The notes under the pieces are model-generated. The model was given only the letters and a program-made list of their open reading frames with translations, did no database searches and was not told the origin of the DNA. A stretch of DNA of 64,000 bases, taken from Luteolibacter arcticus. GTDB lineage: Bacteria > Verrucomicrobiota > Verrucomicrobiia > Verrucomicrobiales > Akkermansiaceae. This document shows positions 45,455-54,897 of the stretch, one piece after another. Location: positions 1-64,000 of the forward strand of contig NZ_JAPDDT010000005.1 in assembly GCF_025950235.1 (NCBI RefSeq), written 5' to 3'. How positions within the stretch are numbered: position 1 is the stretch's first letter; each line of letters begins with the position of its first letter. Position numbers and translations under genes: made by a program.

Positions 45455-46264
45455 ATGTCTGCATCTGAGTTGATTCGCGGCGACGACGACGGCGTGCCGA
45501 CCTATCGCGTCGGGTGGCAACGCCCGCGCCGCCATCGTTGGGCGATCTGCGTGTTCGTCCTCAATGAGGGCGAGAAGGCCCGCAAGCAGCTGCGTGCCAT
45601 GATGGCCCATGCCGGCGTGATCGACCTCGTGATCGCCGATGGCGGCAGCACCGATGGTTCGCTCGACGAGGCCCTGATGCATGAGGTCGACGCCAAGGCT
45701 CTGCTTGTGAAGACCGGTGCCGGCAAACTCAGCGCGCAAATGCGCATTGCCATGGACTACTGCATGGCGGAAGGCTACGACGGCATCGTCGTGATCGATG
45801 GCAATGGCAAGGACGGCCTGGACGCCATCCCGTCGTTCGCTGCCGCTCTGGAAGAAGGCTGGGACCACGTCCAAGGTTCCCGTTTCATCCCCGGCGGCCA
45901 CCATGAAAACACGCCCCCCAGCCGCTACCTCGCGGTGCGCCTGCTCCATGCACCACTGATGTCGCTCGCCGCTGGATTTCACTACACCGACACCACCAAC
46001 GGCTTCCGCGCCTACAGCCGGCGACTGCTGACGGATCCGCGAATCGACGTCTTCCGGTCCTGCTTCGACCGTTACCAGCTTCACTATCACCTCGCGATCG
46101 AGGCCGCGCGCGGCGGCTTCCGCGTCAAGGAACTCCCGGTCTCGCGCACCTATCCGACCAGCGGCAAGACCCCGACGAAAATCAAGGGCATCGGCGGGTT
46201 GGTGGCGCTCTTGCGGCAACTCCTTGATGTCTGTCAGGGCAAGTTCCGGACCCCAGGGCACTGA
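45455..46264 (+). CDS. GT2-family glycosyltransferase-like protein
   Basis: A 269-residue protein with HRWAICVFVLNEGEKARKQLRAM, then VIADGGSTDGSLDEALM and GYDGIVVIDGNGKDGLDAIPSF. The donor-binding fold is clear, but the metal site reads D-G-N-G-K-D, a variant of D-x-N-x-x-D seen in DPM1-like transferases. The later segment HYTDTTNGFRAYSRRLL resembles the T-N-G/S-G-F-R motif of GtrB/ArnC-like proteins. It lacks membrane segments. Together with 44438 it ends the small module. Confidence 0.7.
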   Translation: MSASELIRGDDDGVPTYRVGWQRPRRHRWAICVFVLNEGEKARKQLRAMMAHAGVIDLVIADGGSTDGSLDEALMHEVDAKALLVKTGAGKLSAQMRIAMDYCMAEGYDGIVVIDGNGKDGLDAIPSFAAALEEGWDHVQGSRFIPGGHHENTPPSRYLAVRLLHAPLMSLAAGFHYTDTTNGFRAYSRRLLTDPRIDVFRSCFDRYQLHYHLAIEAARGGFRVKELPVSRTYPTSGKTPTKIKGIGGLVALLRQLLDVCQGKFRTPGH

Positions 46265-46343
46265 ACGGATCACCCACCCCTGTCATTCTGACCGCTATCG
46301 CAACGCGCCACCTCACGAACTCCGGATTCTCCTACTTCCTGCC

Positions 46344-47231
46344 ATGCCAGCCAGCAAAGATGTCCCTCAGCTTGCCTACATTATCTCGCTGCCGCGCAGT
46401 GGCAGCACGGTGCTCTCCGCCCTCCTCGACAAACGCCAGGGAGTTGTCAGCCCGCCTGAATCCGCCTTCCCCCAAGTGTTGGGGACCTTGAGCACCGAGG
46501 AGCGCAAGGACCGGCTCTGGATGGCCGCCCTCTATATCGCCTCCACATTCACGCCCACCCAACTCAATCTCGCGGAAGCTGCCGAGTGCATGGACGGAAC
46601 CAATGAGGATATCCTGATCGCCCTCGGCCATGCGGTGGCGGCCAAGCTCGGGAGGGATCCGGCTCAAATCCGCGCCGTGGTGTGGAAGTCGCCGCGGATC
46701 GTGGGCATGCATGCCGGCCCTCTTTCCACCAAGGGAAAATTCATCGTTTTGCGCCGCCATCCGCAGAATGTTTTCGAATCACAATTCCGGGTGGGCTTCG
46801 GGGAAAAGAACCGCAATCCGTTTCGCTTTGCGGTATTCCAACAGAGCTATGAGCACGCATTCTCCAGAGTCCCCCCGGACCGGAGGATCGATGTCTCCTA
46901 CGACTCGCTTCCGGGCGTGCTGGAGCAGATCCTGGAGTTCCTCGGAGTGCGTGAGCAGGGAGAGTGGCTGGAAGGTGAATCCAGCCTGAAGCTGGCGGCC
47001 GAGAACTGCTACTGGATGCGGGAGGTCACCGGGGAGTTCAAGAACAACGACGTGGAAAAGAGGGCGCGGCTTGAGCCAACCCAAGTAAGTAAACTTGAGC
47101 AAGCCATGAGTCTGGCGAGACCCTTGCGACCATTTCTGGGACCGGTGCGGCGCTATTTCGACCGGCAGTCGCTCGCATGGGTCTTAAATCGCGCCAAAGA
47201 GCTGTTGGAGGCCCATCGTCAGCAAGGTTAA
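46344..47231 (+). CDS. PAPS-dependent sulfotransferase
   Basis: From ATG 46344 this is a 295-residue protein with the two PAPS-binding elements of sulfotransferases. The 5'-phosphosulfate loop is AYIISLPRSGSTVLSALLD and the 3'-phosphate element is KFIVLRRHPQNVFESQFRVG, with the conserved arginine and serine. WKSPRIVGMHAG in between probably contributes to the active site. It likely sulfates a sugar of the EPS with PAPS made by CysCDN. It ends block 2's main run of genes before another GT4. Confidence 0.83.
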   Translation: MPASKDVPQLAYIISLPRSGSTVLSALLDKRQGVVSPPESAFPQVLGTLSTEERKDRLWMAALYIASTFTPTQLNLAEAAECMDGTNEDILIALGHAVAAKLGRDPAQIRAVVWKSPRIVGMHAGPLSTKGKFIVLRRHPQNVFESQFRVGFGEKNRNPFRFAVFQQSYEHAFSRVPPDRRIDVSYDSLPGVLEQILEFLGVREQGEWLEGESSLKLAAENCYWMREVTGEFKNNDVEKRARLEPTQVSKLEQAMSLARPLRPFLGPVRRYFDRQSLAWVLNRAKELLEAHRQQG

Positions 47232-47297
47232 TCTCCGGGAATTCATTCCGTAGACACCGGCCGGTTAGACCCCTCAGATCGACTGAACGCCAATGAC

Positions 47298-48551
47298 ATG
47301 AAAGTTCTGGTATCTGCGTACGCCTGCGATCCCTACCAAGGCTCCGAGCCCGGGGTCGGATGGACCGCCGTGTGCCGGATCGCCCGGCAACACGACGTGT
47401 GGGTGTTGAGCCACACCCGCCATCAGGAGGGCTGGGAGCGGGCGCGGAGCGAAGGCAAAGTCCCGCCCAACGTGACGGTGCGTTTTCTCGGGGAGAATCG
47501 CCCGTGGCTGCAGAACCGCTTTCTCGCGCATCTGCAGAGCTGGAAATCGTTTGCCGACTACATGGCGATCGTTCTCGAAGCCGCACAGGCATGGCATCGT
47601 GAGATCGGCTTTGATCTCTGCCACCAGGTGACGATCGCGACCTGGCGGATTCCTTCGCCGCTGTGGAAGTTGCCCATACCGCTCGTCTGGGGACCGATCG
47701 GTGGCGGGGGCTACATCCCGGCCGCATTCCGTTCGATGCTCAGCCCGGCAGCGCGGGGATTCGAGTTTGCGAGGGATCTCAATAGTGCCCGTGCATTGCG
47801 TTCCCAGGGATTCCAAGACTGCGTCAGGAACAGTGCCGTGGTCTTCGCCGCCAACGAGGAAACGGAGCTGCTGCTCAAGCCCCATCGCGGTGACAAGCCG
47901 CTGGTGAAGCTGCCGATCGCGTCGATCCCGGCCGACAAGGCGGAGAAATTCCGCAGGCCGGAAGGCATGACGCCGGAAGGTCCCTTACGCTTGTTCGCTG
48001 GCGGAAACATGGAAGGACGCAAGGGCGTGAGCCTCGCCTTGAAGGCCCTGGCGAAGGTCGCGGCCGCGGGAATCGACTTCCGCTACACCGTCGCAGGAGG
48101 AGGGCCCGAGGTCCCGGTGCTGATGAAATTGGCGGAACGGCTTGGCCTGACAGACCGCGTCGAATTTCACCCCGGCTTCAGCGGGCAGGACTACATTGCC
48201 GCGCTCCAGGCCACGGACGTCTATTTCCTCCCGAGCTTCCGCGAAAGCACGCCGGTGACCTTGCTCGAGGCGTATCTCGCCGGTTGCTATCCTGTGGTGG
48301 CCGATACCAGCGCCCAGGGAGAGATCGTTCGCATGGCCGGTGGCTCTGCGATTCCGATCACCGATATCGCGGGACTCGTCGACGGCCTCGCACAAGCGGT
48401 CATGGGTTGTGCGCGCCACCGCGACGAACTTCCCGCCAAGGTGGCCGAAAGCCGGTCGAAGTTGATCGCTTACTTCGATTCGGCCCGCTACGATCAGGCC
48501 ATTGCCGACGCCTATCGGGTCGCCATGGAGACCCGGAGCGGGCCGTGCTGA
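47298..48551 (+). CDS. Family 4 glycosyltransferase
   Basis: A 417-residue GT-B enzyme. VSAYACDPYQGSEPGVGWTAVCRIAR is typical of the GT4 group with a Y-A-C-D-P-x-x-G-S-E-P-G start; IPLVWGPIGGGGYIPAAF follows. The donor domain has RLFAGGNMEGRKGVSLALKAL and VYFLPSFRESTPVTLLEAYLAGCYPVVADT, with the E-x7-E-like region R-E-S-T-P-V-T-L-L-E. The donor is unknown. A two-component system starts immediately downstream. Confidence 0.87.
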   Translation: MKVLVSAYACDPYQGSEPGVGWTAVCRIARQHDVWVLSHTRHQEGWERARSEGKVPPNVTVRFLGENRPWLQNRFLAHLQSWKSFADYMAIVLEAAQAWHREIGFDLCHQVTIATWRIPSPLWKLPIPLVWGPIGGGGYIPAAFRSMLSPAARGFEFARDLNSARALRSQGFQDCVRNSAVVFAANEETELLLKPHRGDKPLVKLPIASIPADKAEKFRRPEGMTPEGPLRLFAGGNMEGRKGVSLALKALAKVAAAGIDFRYTVAGGGPEVPVLMKLAERLGLTDRVEFHPGFSGQDYIAALQATDVYFLPSFRESTPVTLLEAYLAGCYPVVADTSAQGEIVRMAGGSAIPITDIAGLVDGLAQAVMGCARHRDELPAKVAESRSKLIAYFDSARYDQAIADAYRVAMETRSGPC

Positions 48552-48555
48552 AGCC

Positions 48556-49692
48556 ATGTCATCCACGCCCTCCATCACCCGATCCGGAACCGGCCAAGCG
48601 GCAGCCAAAAGCACGGTGATCGACCGTCCGATGCCGGGTCTGATGCGCAGCCTGCGCTGGCTGGAAGACCGTTCGCCGGTCGTGGTCTGGGTGCTGGCCG
48701 CCGCTCTCATCGCGGTCATCGGGATTTTCAGTTGGGTTTCCGGTCCTGAGCTCAGCGGATCCTTGCTCTACCTGATCCCCGTCCTGCTGGTCGGTCATGT
48801 CGCGGGTTTCCGCTCCGGCGTCATCGCCGCGCTTTTGGCCGCTTCGATATGGTTCACCGCGGACATGAATGGCGGCACGGGGCAAGGCCCTACCTTCACG
48901 CCCTATTGGAACGCCTTGATGCGTTTTGGCACGTTCCTGGTCGCGGTAGGATTGGTGGCGGCCACCCGCTCCTTGAACGCCCAATTGGAAGAGCGGGTGA
49001 AGGAACGCACGGCCGCGCTGGAGGCGCAGATCGTCGAAAACCGTGAACTTGAGAAGAGCATCCTGGACATCAGCGACCGCGAGCAGGTGCGCATCGGCCA
49101 GGACCTCCATGACAGCCTGTGCCAGCAATTGGTCAGCGTCGCCTTCAGCGCGAACATGCTTCAGGAGCGCTTGGAAAAAGAGGGAGTCTCTGCCAACCAG
49201 GACGCCGCCCGTATCGCCGACCTGATCGACGACTCGATCAACCAGGCCCGCAACCTCGCGAGGGGGCTCTACCCGGTGCGACTGGAGACCGAAGGCCTCG
49301 AACTCGCGCTTCGCGAACTCGCCGCAACGATGAGCCGGCGCTTCCAAGTGTCGTGCACCGTGGAATGCTCCGGCCCCGTACCACCCTGCCAACACGCGGT
49401 CGGTATCCACTTCTATCGCATCGCCCAGGAAGCGGTGGTGAACGCCGCCAAGCACGCCAGGGCTCAACATGTCACCCTCTCCCTAGCCGCCACCCGCGGG
49501 CAAGTGAAGCTCAACATTGATGATGATGGCGAAGGGATCATTCGCGTACCGCGAAACCCGGACGGCATGGGCCTGCGCATCATGGCCTATCGCGCCCGGA
49601 TGATCGGAGCTGACTTCCAGATCGCGCACCGTCTGCCTCGCGGCACCAGCGTGTCCTGCGAGCTGGAAGAAGTGGCATTCTCTGCAGCCTGA
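48556..49692 (+). CDS. NarL-type sensor histidine kinase
   Basis: From ATG 48556 this is a 378-residue membrane kinase. Residues about 35-140 hold several hydrophobic segments with short periplasmic loops. A coiled coil (LNAQLEERVKERTAALEAQIVENRELE) leads to a HisKA_3 domain with the phospho-accepting histidine in REQVRIGQDLHDSLCQQL. The ATPase domain has the N box HFYRIAQEAVVNAAKHARA and G box DDDGEGI...NPDGMGLRIMAYRA. There is no separate sensor domain beyond the membrane part. It lies 3 bp before its response regulator, within the EPS locus. Confidence 0.9.
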   Translation: MSSTPSITRSGTGQAAAKSTVIDRPMPGLMRSLRWLEDRSPVVVWVLAAALIAVIGIFSWVSGPELSGSLLYLIPVLLVGHVAGFRSGVIAALLAASIWFTADMNGGTGQGPTFTPYWNALMRFGTFLVAVGLVAATRSLNAQLEERVKERTAALEAQIVENRELEKSILDISDREQVRIGQDLHDSLCQQLVSVAFSANMLQERLEKEGVSANQDAARIADLIDDSINQARNLARGLYPVRLETEGLELALRELAATMSRRFQVSCTVECSGPVPPCQHAVGIHFYRIAQEAVVNAAKHARAQHVTLSLAATRGQVKLNIDDDGEGIIRVPRNPDGMGLRIMAYRARMIGADFQIAHRLPRGTSVSCELEEVAFSAA

Positions 49693-49695
49693 GTC

Positions 49696-50367
49696 ATGAC
49701 CGAGATCCCCCAGGAAAAAACCCGGATTCTCCTGGTCGACGATCATCCGATGATCCGTGAACGGCTGGTCGAATTGATCGAGCGGGAGCCCGATCTCGAA
49801 GTATGCGGCGAAGCCGAAGACCGGCACGAAGCGCTCGACCTCGTTGCGGCCTTGGACCCTGACCTGGCGATCGTCGATCTCACCCTGAAGTCCTCGCTGG
49901 GCATCGAGCTGATCAAAGACCTGCAAGCCCGCTTTCCCGAGATCAAGGTGCTGGTGGTCTCGATGCAGGACGAGATGGTCTATGCGGAGCGCTGCATTCA
50001 CGCCGGGGCTCGCGGCTACATCACCAAGCAACAAGCCAGCCGCCACGTCATGCGGGCGATCCGGCAAGTCCTCGCGGGAGGGATCTACCTGAGCGAAGCG
50101 ATCACACGGCAGGTGTTAGAACGCTCGATGGGGCGACCCGCGAATCGCGAACCGCTTGAGATTGTCTCAATACTCGCAGATCGAGAACTTCAAGTCTTCG
50201 AACTTGTCGGGAAAGGTTTTAGTACCAAACAGATTGCGGATTTACTGATGCTAGATGTCAAAACGATCGAAACATATCGGGCGCGAATCAAGGAAAAGCT
50301 AGGGTTGAAGGACGGTCCCGAGCTACTCCAGCGAGCGATCGCCTGGGTGCATCGCGACGGAGTCTAG
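49696..50367 (+). CDS. NarL/LuxR-type response regulator
   Basis: A 223-residue regulator. Receiver domain: ILLVDDHPMIRERL (acidic pair), LDPDLAIVDLTLKSSLG with the phosphorylated aspartate, and GARGYITKQQA with the conserved lysine. C-terminal HTH: RELQVFELVGKGFSTKQIADLLMLDVKTIETYRARIKEKLGL. The HTH-coding part, about 50160-50280, is only about 41% GC by hand count, clearly lower than the receiver part and the neighbours. It pairs with the kinase at 48556. A perfect palindrome at 50388 follows. Confidence 0.92.
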   Translation: MTEIPQEKTRILLVDDHPMIRERLVELIEREPDLEVCGEAEDRHEALDLVAALDPDLAIVDLTLKSSLGIELIKDLQARFPEIKVLVVSMQDEMVYAERCIHAGARGYITKQQASRHVMRAIRQVLAGGIYLSEAITRQVLERSMGRPANREPLEIVSILADRELQVFELVGKGFSTKQIADLLMLDVKTIETYRARIKEKLGLKDGPELLQRAIAWVHRDGV

Positions 50368-50387
50368 GCCGGGAGGCCTGCTGACGT

Positions 50388-50404
50388 GTAGGGAAAATCC
50401 CTAC
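50388..50404. promoter_or_regulatory. Palindrome between response regulator and sulfatase
   Basis: GTAGGGA-AAA-TCCCTAC has perfect 7-bp arms and starts 21 nt after the response regulator stop. No T-run follows, so a terminator is unlikely. It is 67 nt before the start of the sulfatase gene. I infer an operator for the adjacent LuxR-type regulator, controlling the sulfatase, but no second copy was seen. Confidence 0.45.
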
Positions 50405-50470
50405 CGGCGAATCAGGCTGCGAGTAGCTGGACAGGGAAGGTTTCCTGCAGAAGGGTGACAGACAAAACCC

Positions 50471-53400
50471 ATGAATCGCAGTTTCCTTCGCATACTTTCA
50501 ATTGTCGCGCTCCTGATGCCGACCGGTCGGCTCGCGGCCGCCCCCGGAGATGCCGATAACGACGGGTTGCGCGACGCGGTGGAGACCAACACCGGTGTCT
50601 TCGCTTCGCCCTCCAATACTGGAACAAGTCCCTCCATCTCCGACACCGATGGCGACAGCCTACCCGACGGCATGGAACTGGGCTTGGGGACGAACCCGGT
50701 GGATGCCACCAGCAAGGTCAAACGTCCGAATATCATCTACATTCTCGCCGATGATATGGGCTATGGCGACGTCGGTTGCTTCTGGCAGAACCAGCGCTCC
50801 GGCATTTGGAAATTCGCCACGCCAGGCCTGGATGCCATGGCAGCGGACGGCGCCAAACTGACCCACCACTATGTGGGAGCGCCCATTTGCGTGTCGTCCC
50901 GCTGCTCGCTACTGCAGGGACAACATCAAGGCCATGCTGGAATTCGGGACGCCCAATTCGATTACGCACTACCCAGCAACCATTCGATTTCGTCGACGCT
51001 CCAGGCTGCAGGCTACCGGACCGTCCACATCGGAAAAGCCGGCCTCGTTGGCAAATTCACGAAGCCACTTACCAACGCCGTTGCCCAAGGCCTACCCGCC
51101 CACCCACTCAAGCGCGGCTTCGACCGGTATTTCGGTTACCTCACCCACGAGGACGGCCACGAGCACTATCCCCGCAACGGGACGACCCTCTACAAGGCGA
51201 ATATCTGCGACGATTATCAACCGATCACCGACGCTTACCCTGACTTGTATAGCACCGATGCCTGGACAGCGTTCGCCAAGAAAACCATCGTAGAGGAAAC
51301 GCAGCAGCATCCTGAGCGTCCGTTCTTCATCTACCTTAGCTACGACGCCCCCCACTTTTACGGACAATACGCACCTACGGCAAATTATCCCACCGGCAAA
51401 GGTCTCACGGGGGGCCTTCAATGGACCGGATCGCCTTCCTACGCGAACACCGCCACCGGTGATGCTTCGAAGGTGGATAATCCCGCCAACTTCCATCCAT
51501 CGGTCAATTCCTCTTGGCCCCTCGCGGCCAAGAAGTACGTGTCGATGGTGCGACGGCTCGATGACTCGGTCGCGGATCTGCTGCAAACGCTCCGGGATCT
51601 GGGGATCCATGACAATACGCTGGTCGTTTTTTCGTCGGACAACGGACCGGCCGATACCGAGGTCTATCCTCCGACGTTTCAGAGTTACGGTCCGTTTGAA
51701 GGCATTAAGGGCGATCTTTGGGAGGGCGGTATCCGCGTGCCTACCATCGCCTGGTGGCCGGAAACAATCCCGGGTACTACCCAGCTCTCCAACATCCGCG
51801 AGGTCACCCGGCCCTCGGCCAACTGGGACTGGCTGGCAACCTTTTCCCAGCTTGCCCAGGTTCCCGCTCCGTCGTTCACCGATGGGGTCTCGCTTATCCC
51901 GGCACTGACCAACCAAGGAACGCAAGCCGACCGAGGCTATCTTTATTTTGAGTTCGTAAGAGGCTTCAATACCCCGCCCTATCCCGACTTCGTGAATCAT
52001 GGCGGGGAGGCAAAGTGGGAGATGCAGGCCATCCGCATCGGGAATTTCATGGGAGTTCGTCCCAAGATCGAATCACCTTCGGATTCCTTCAAAATCTACA
52101 ACGTCGTTACCGATCCCAAGCAAGGGATCAACCTTGCGGCCAGCCGTCCCGACCTTCAGCAGCAAATGCAGCGCCTCGGGCTCGGAGCTCGTAGAAAATC
52201 CCAATACTTCTCCCGATCTTACGAGATTGCAGCTATCCCCGCGACTCCATTGGTGGCCGTGACCAGCGGCCTGATTTGCAAGTCGTTTGAAGGAAACTGG
52301 CCGTGGCTTCCCGAATTCCGGGAGATGACTCCGGTGTCGACCACATTGACGGCTGGTGTCTCGCCGGCCCCGCGGTCGAGACCAGATGACGTCGGCCTCT
52401 CGTTCGAGGGCTACCTTTCCGTGCAAACGACCGGCTCCTATCTATTCCGTACCAACTCCGACGCAGCGACCTGTGTCTGGGTGGACGAGGCACGGGTGAT
52501 CGACAACGACTACAACTTCGCTGCCGCCAAAACCTCCGATCCCATTGTCCTCACAGCGGGGCTTCATCCAATCCGCATCCACTACCGCCACTTGGGAGGA
52601 ACGGCCTCGCTCCAGCTCAGCTATTCGGGCCCGGGCATCGCAATGCAGCCGATCCCGAACTCGGCATTCTTCATTGAAGGTCAGCCGCCGGAGCTGCATC
52701 CGGACACGCTCACCACACCGCGTGTCACCGAGGCCACAGCAAACGTTGTTGCCAACGATTCCAGCACGCTTCCGCTGACGCTTCTTTCGGCGGGGCCGAC
52801 CCCACTGGGCACCACCGGCATCGGGTCGAACCTGGTCCACCTCACCCCGGGTGCCGGCACGATCGGCTACGATGAGTTCCCGTATGTAGTCTCCAATGGC
52901 TACAGCCAGCATTCATCCCAGGTATCGGCGACGGTGCTTTTCGACAATGAGATCTGGCTGCCCTTTGAAGAAGGAGCAGGAACGAGCGTGAACCGGGTGG
53001 GCGGGAGTCCGGCAGTGACGGGAAGCTTGGCGGGATTTGCCGATCCGGCCAGCGCGTGGACCGCGGGACGCTTCCACGGCGGGCTCTCTTTTGATGGGAT
53101 CGACGATCACGTGGACTTTCCCGGCCTGGCACTACCCACCGGACAACAACCGCGTACATTTTCCGGCTGGGTAAAGACGGTATCGCGGTCGTCGCCCGAA
53201 TTGCAGACGTTGTTCAGCTATGGCTCCAATATCACCGGCGGCAGGTTCGTCGTGGGGCTCGACAACAGCCCCAACGTCGCGTCCGACCAGCCCCTGAGGC
53301 TGGACGTCAACGGCGGCTACATCACCGGCACGAGGCCGTTGAATGATGGCGGGTGGCACCACGTCGCAGTGGTAGTGGCCAATCACAATGGCAGCGCCGA

Positions 53401-53986
53401 CGTCAATGTCTCGGAGACCAAGCTCTGGGTGGATGGCAACCTCGATCCGGTCTCATCGTCGTCCGGGCGCGTGCTCGCCACTGGTGCCACGCTGGTCCCG
53501 TGCTTGGGTGGCTCAAATCACAACGACGGCTACAATTTCACCGGCAAGCTCGACGACGTCCGGATCTTCGACCGAGCTCTGTCCGACGCGGAAGTACAGG
53601 CGCTTTATCTGAGCCGGCCGATCTATTTGACAGCTCCGGTGGATTCCACCGGCGATGACGATGGGGATGGGATGTCCGATGACGCCGAGGAAATCTCCGG
53701 CACCGATCCACACGACGCCACCTCGGTACTGCAGATCGATGAATTCAATTTTTCGGGAGGTACGGCCTTCCTGCAATGGATGGCAGTTCCGGGCCGGGAC
53801 TATCAGGTCGAGGAGAGCACGAATCTCCAATCGTGGCAGTCGGTTCCCGGCCAAGGCCCGATCAGGATCGAGCCTCCTTCGTCGCCCGGAGGACCTGCCC
53901 TGCCACAGACGCTCTCGGTGTATTTCGCGACATCGGGCCAAGGTTCCCGCTACTTCCGCCTCAAGGTGACCCTGACCAATCCCTGA
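50471..53986 (+). CDS. Secreted sulfatase with TSP3, PA14 and LamG modules
   Basis: A 1171-residue exported protein. Residues 1-24 are a signal peptide (RILSIVALLMPTGRLAAA). TSP3-type calcium repeats follow (residues 27-80; DADNDGLRDAVE, DTDGDSLPDGME). The sulfatase domain spans about 84-560: IIYILADDMGYGDVG (metal), APICVSSRCSLLQGQ, DAPHFYG and VVFSSDNGP. The activation motif is C140-V-S-S-R144, where C-x-P/A-x-R is usual, so serine replaces proline. The GKWH motif reads G-K-A-G. PA14 (about 610-740), LamG (about 830-1050; FSGWVKT, DGGWHHVAVVV) and a last TSP3 repeat (DDDGDGMSDDAEE) follow. It may trim sulfate from polysaccharide outside the cell. Confidence 0.88.
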   Translation: MNRSFLRILSIVALLMPTGRLAAAPGDADNDGLRDAVETNTGVFASPSNTGTSPSISDTDGDSLPDGMELGLGTNPVDATSKVKRPNIIYILADDMGYGDVGCFWQNQRSGIWKFATPGLDAMAADGAKLTHHYVGAPICVSSRCSLLQGQHQGHAGIRDAQFDYALPSNHSISSTLQAAGYRTVHIGKAGLVGKFTKPLTNAVAQGLPAHPLKRGFDRYFGYLTHEDGHEHYPRNGTTLYKANICDDYQPITDAYPDLYSTDAWTAFAKKTIVEETQQHPERPFFIYLSYDAPHFYGQYAPTANYPTGKGLTGGLQWTGSPSYANTATGDASKVDNPANFHPSVNSSWPLAAKKYVSMVRRLDDSVADLLQTLRDLGIHDNTLVVFSSDNGPADTEVYPPTFQSYGPFEGIKGDLWEGGIRVPTIAWWPETIPGTTQLSNIREVTRPSANWDWLATFSQLAQVPAPSFTDGVSLIPALTNQGTQADRGYLYFEFVRGFNTPPYPDFVNHGGEAKWEMQAIRIGNFMGVRPKIESPSDSFKIYNVVTDPKQGINLAASRPDLQQQMQRLGLGARRKSQYFSRSYEIAAIPATPLVAVTSGLICKSFEGNWPWLPEFREMTPVSTTLTAGVSPAPRSRPDDVGLSFEGYLSVQTTGSYLFRTNSDAATCVWVDEARVIDNDYNFAAAKTSDPIVLTAGLHPIRIHYRHLGGTASLQLSYSGPGIAMQPIPNSAFFIEGQPPELHPDTLTTPRVTEATANVVANDSSTLPLTLLSAGPTPLGTTGIGSNLVHLTPGAGTIGYDEFPYVVSNGYSQHSSQVSATVLFDNEIWLPFEEGAGTSVNRVGGSPAVTGSLAGFADPASAWTAGRFHGGLSFDGIDDHVDFPGLALPTGQQPRTFSGWVKTVSRSSPELQTLFSYGSNITGGRFVVGLDNSPNVASDQPLRLDVNGGYITGTRPLNDGGWHHVAVVVANHNGSADVNVSETKLWVDGNLDPVSSSSGRVLATGATLVPCLGGSNHNDGYNFTGKLDDVRIFDRALSDAEVQALYLSRPIYLTAPVDSTGDDDGDGMSDDAEEISGTDPHDATSVLQIDEFNFSGGTAFLQWMAVPGRDYQVEESTNLQSWQSVPGQGPIRIEPPSSPGGPALPQTLSVYFATSGQGSRYFRLKVTLTNP

Positions 53987-54074
53987 AGCGGCAACGCAGT
54001 TGGAGGTCCCGCAAGGACCGGAGCATTCCGAATGCGGAACACCCCATGGTGTCTCCGCTCGTCTATTTATCGCG

Positions 54075-54857
54075 ATGACGTTCTCGATCATCACCCCTAG
54101 CTTCAATCAGGGGCGTTTTCTTCCGCAGTGCGTTGACAGCGTGCTGGCCCAGCACGGCATCGACTTCGAGCACATCGTCACCGATGCGGGCTCTACCGAT
54201 GAAACGCTCGAGGTGCTGGGACGCTACCCTCATCTCCAGTGGACCAGCGAGCCCGATGGAGGCATGAGCGACGGGATCAACAAGGGCTTCCGCAAGGCCA
54301 CCGGCGACTGGGTAATGTGGCTGAATTGCGATGACTACCTGCTGCCCGGAGCTCTGGCGAAGGTGAAGGAATTCGCCCTCGCTCACCCGGACGCGGACAT
54401 CATCCACGGCGACTGTGTCTTCGTGAAGGAGGACGGCACGCCGATCCGCCGGAAGTACGACACGCCGGTGGATGAGTGGGATTTCCTGTTCGTCGGCTGC
54501 TGTATCCCTTCCACGGCCACCTTCTATCACCGGCGCGTGCTGGAAGCGGGCGAGCTGCTAGACACCGGCTACCGCAATTGCATGGACTGGGAGTACTACC
54601 TGCGCCTGACGCGGGCCGGCTTCCGTTTCGGCTACGTGCCGGAGGCCCTTGCGGGATTCCGCTGGCATGAGGAGAGCACGACGCAGAAGCACTGGCAGCG
54701 AATGATCGAGGAAGGCCTGCGTGCCCAGCGAGCGCATGTCGCGGCGCGCGGGTTGCCGGCCTATCTGGGATCGGCTTCCCTGTTGAAAGTGTTGCGCAAG
54801 GCTTTCCAAGTGCGCCGGGTGGCGAAACGCTGGGTTGCGCACCGCCGGCTTTCCTGA
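54075..54857 (+). CDS. GT2-family glycosyltransferase
   Basis: From ATG 54075 this is a 260-residue GT-A enzyme of the WcaA-type: FSIITPSFNQGRFLPQCVDSV, FEHIVTDAGSTDETLEVL, SEPDGGMSDGINKGFRKATGDWVMWLNCDDYLLPGAL with the D-x-D-like N-C-D-D metal site. It resembles the partial gene at 63419 along its whole visible length. The donor is unknown. It follows the sulfatase gene by 88 bp. Confidence 0.87.
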   Translation: MTFSIITPSFNQGRFLPQCVDSVLAQHGIDFEHIVTDAGSTDETLEVLGRYPHLQWTSEPDGGMSDGINKGFRKATGDWVMWLNCDDYLLPGALAKVKEFALAHPDADIIHGDCVFVKEDGTPIRRKYDTPVDEWDFLFVGCCIPSTATFYHRRVLEAGELLDTGYRNCMDWEYYLRLTRAGFRFGYVPEALAGFRWHEESTTQKHWQRMIEEGLRAQRAHVAARGLPAYLGSASLLKVLRKAFQVRRVAKRWVAHRRLS

Positions 54858-54897
54858 GAATCCGCGGTAGCCCAGTCTTCGTCCCGAATTGCTCCGA

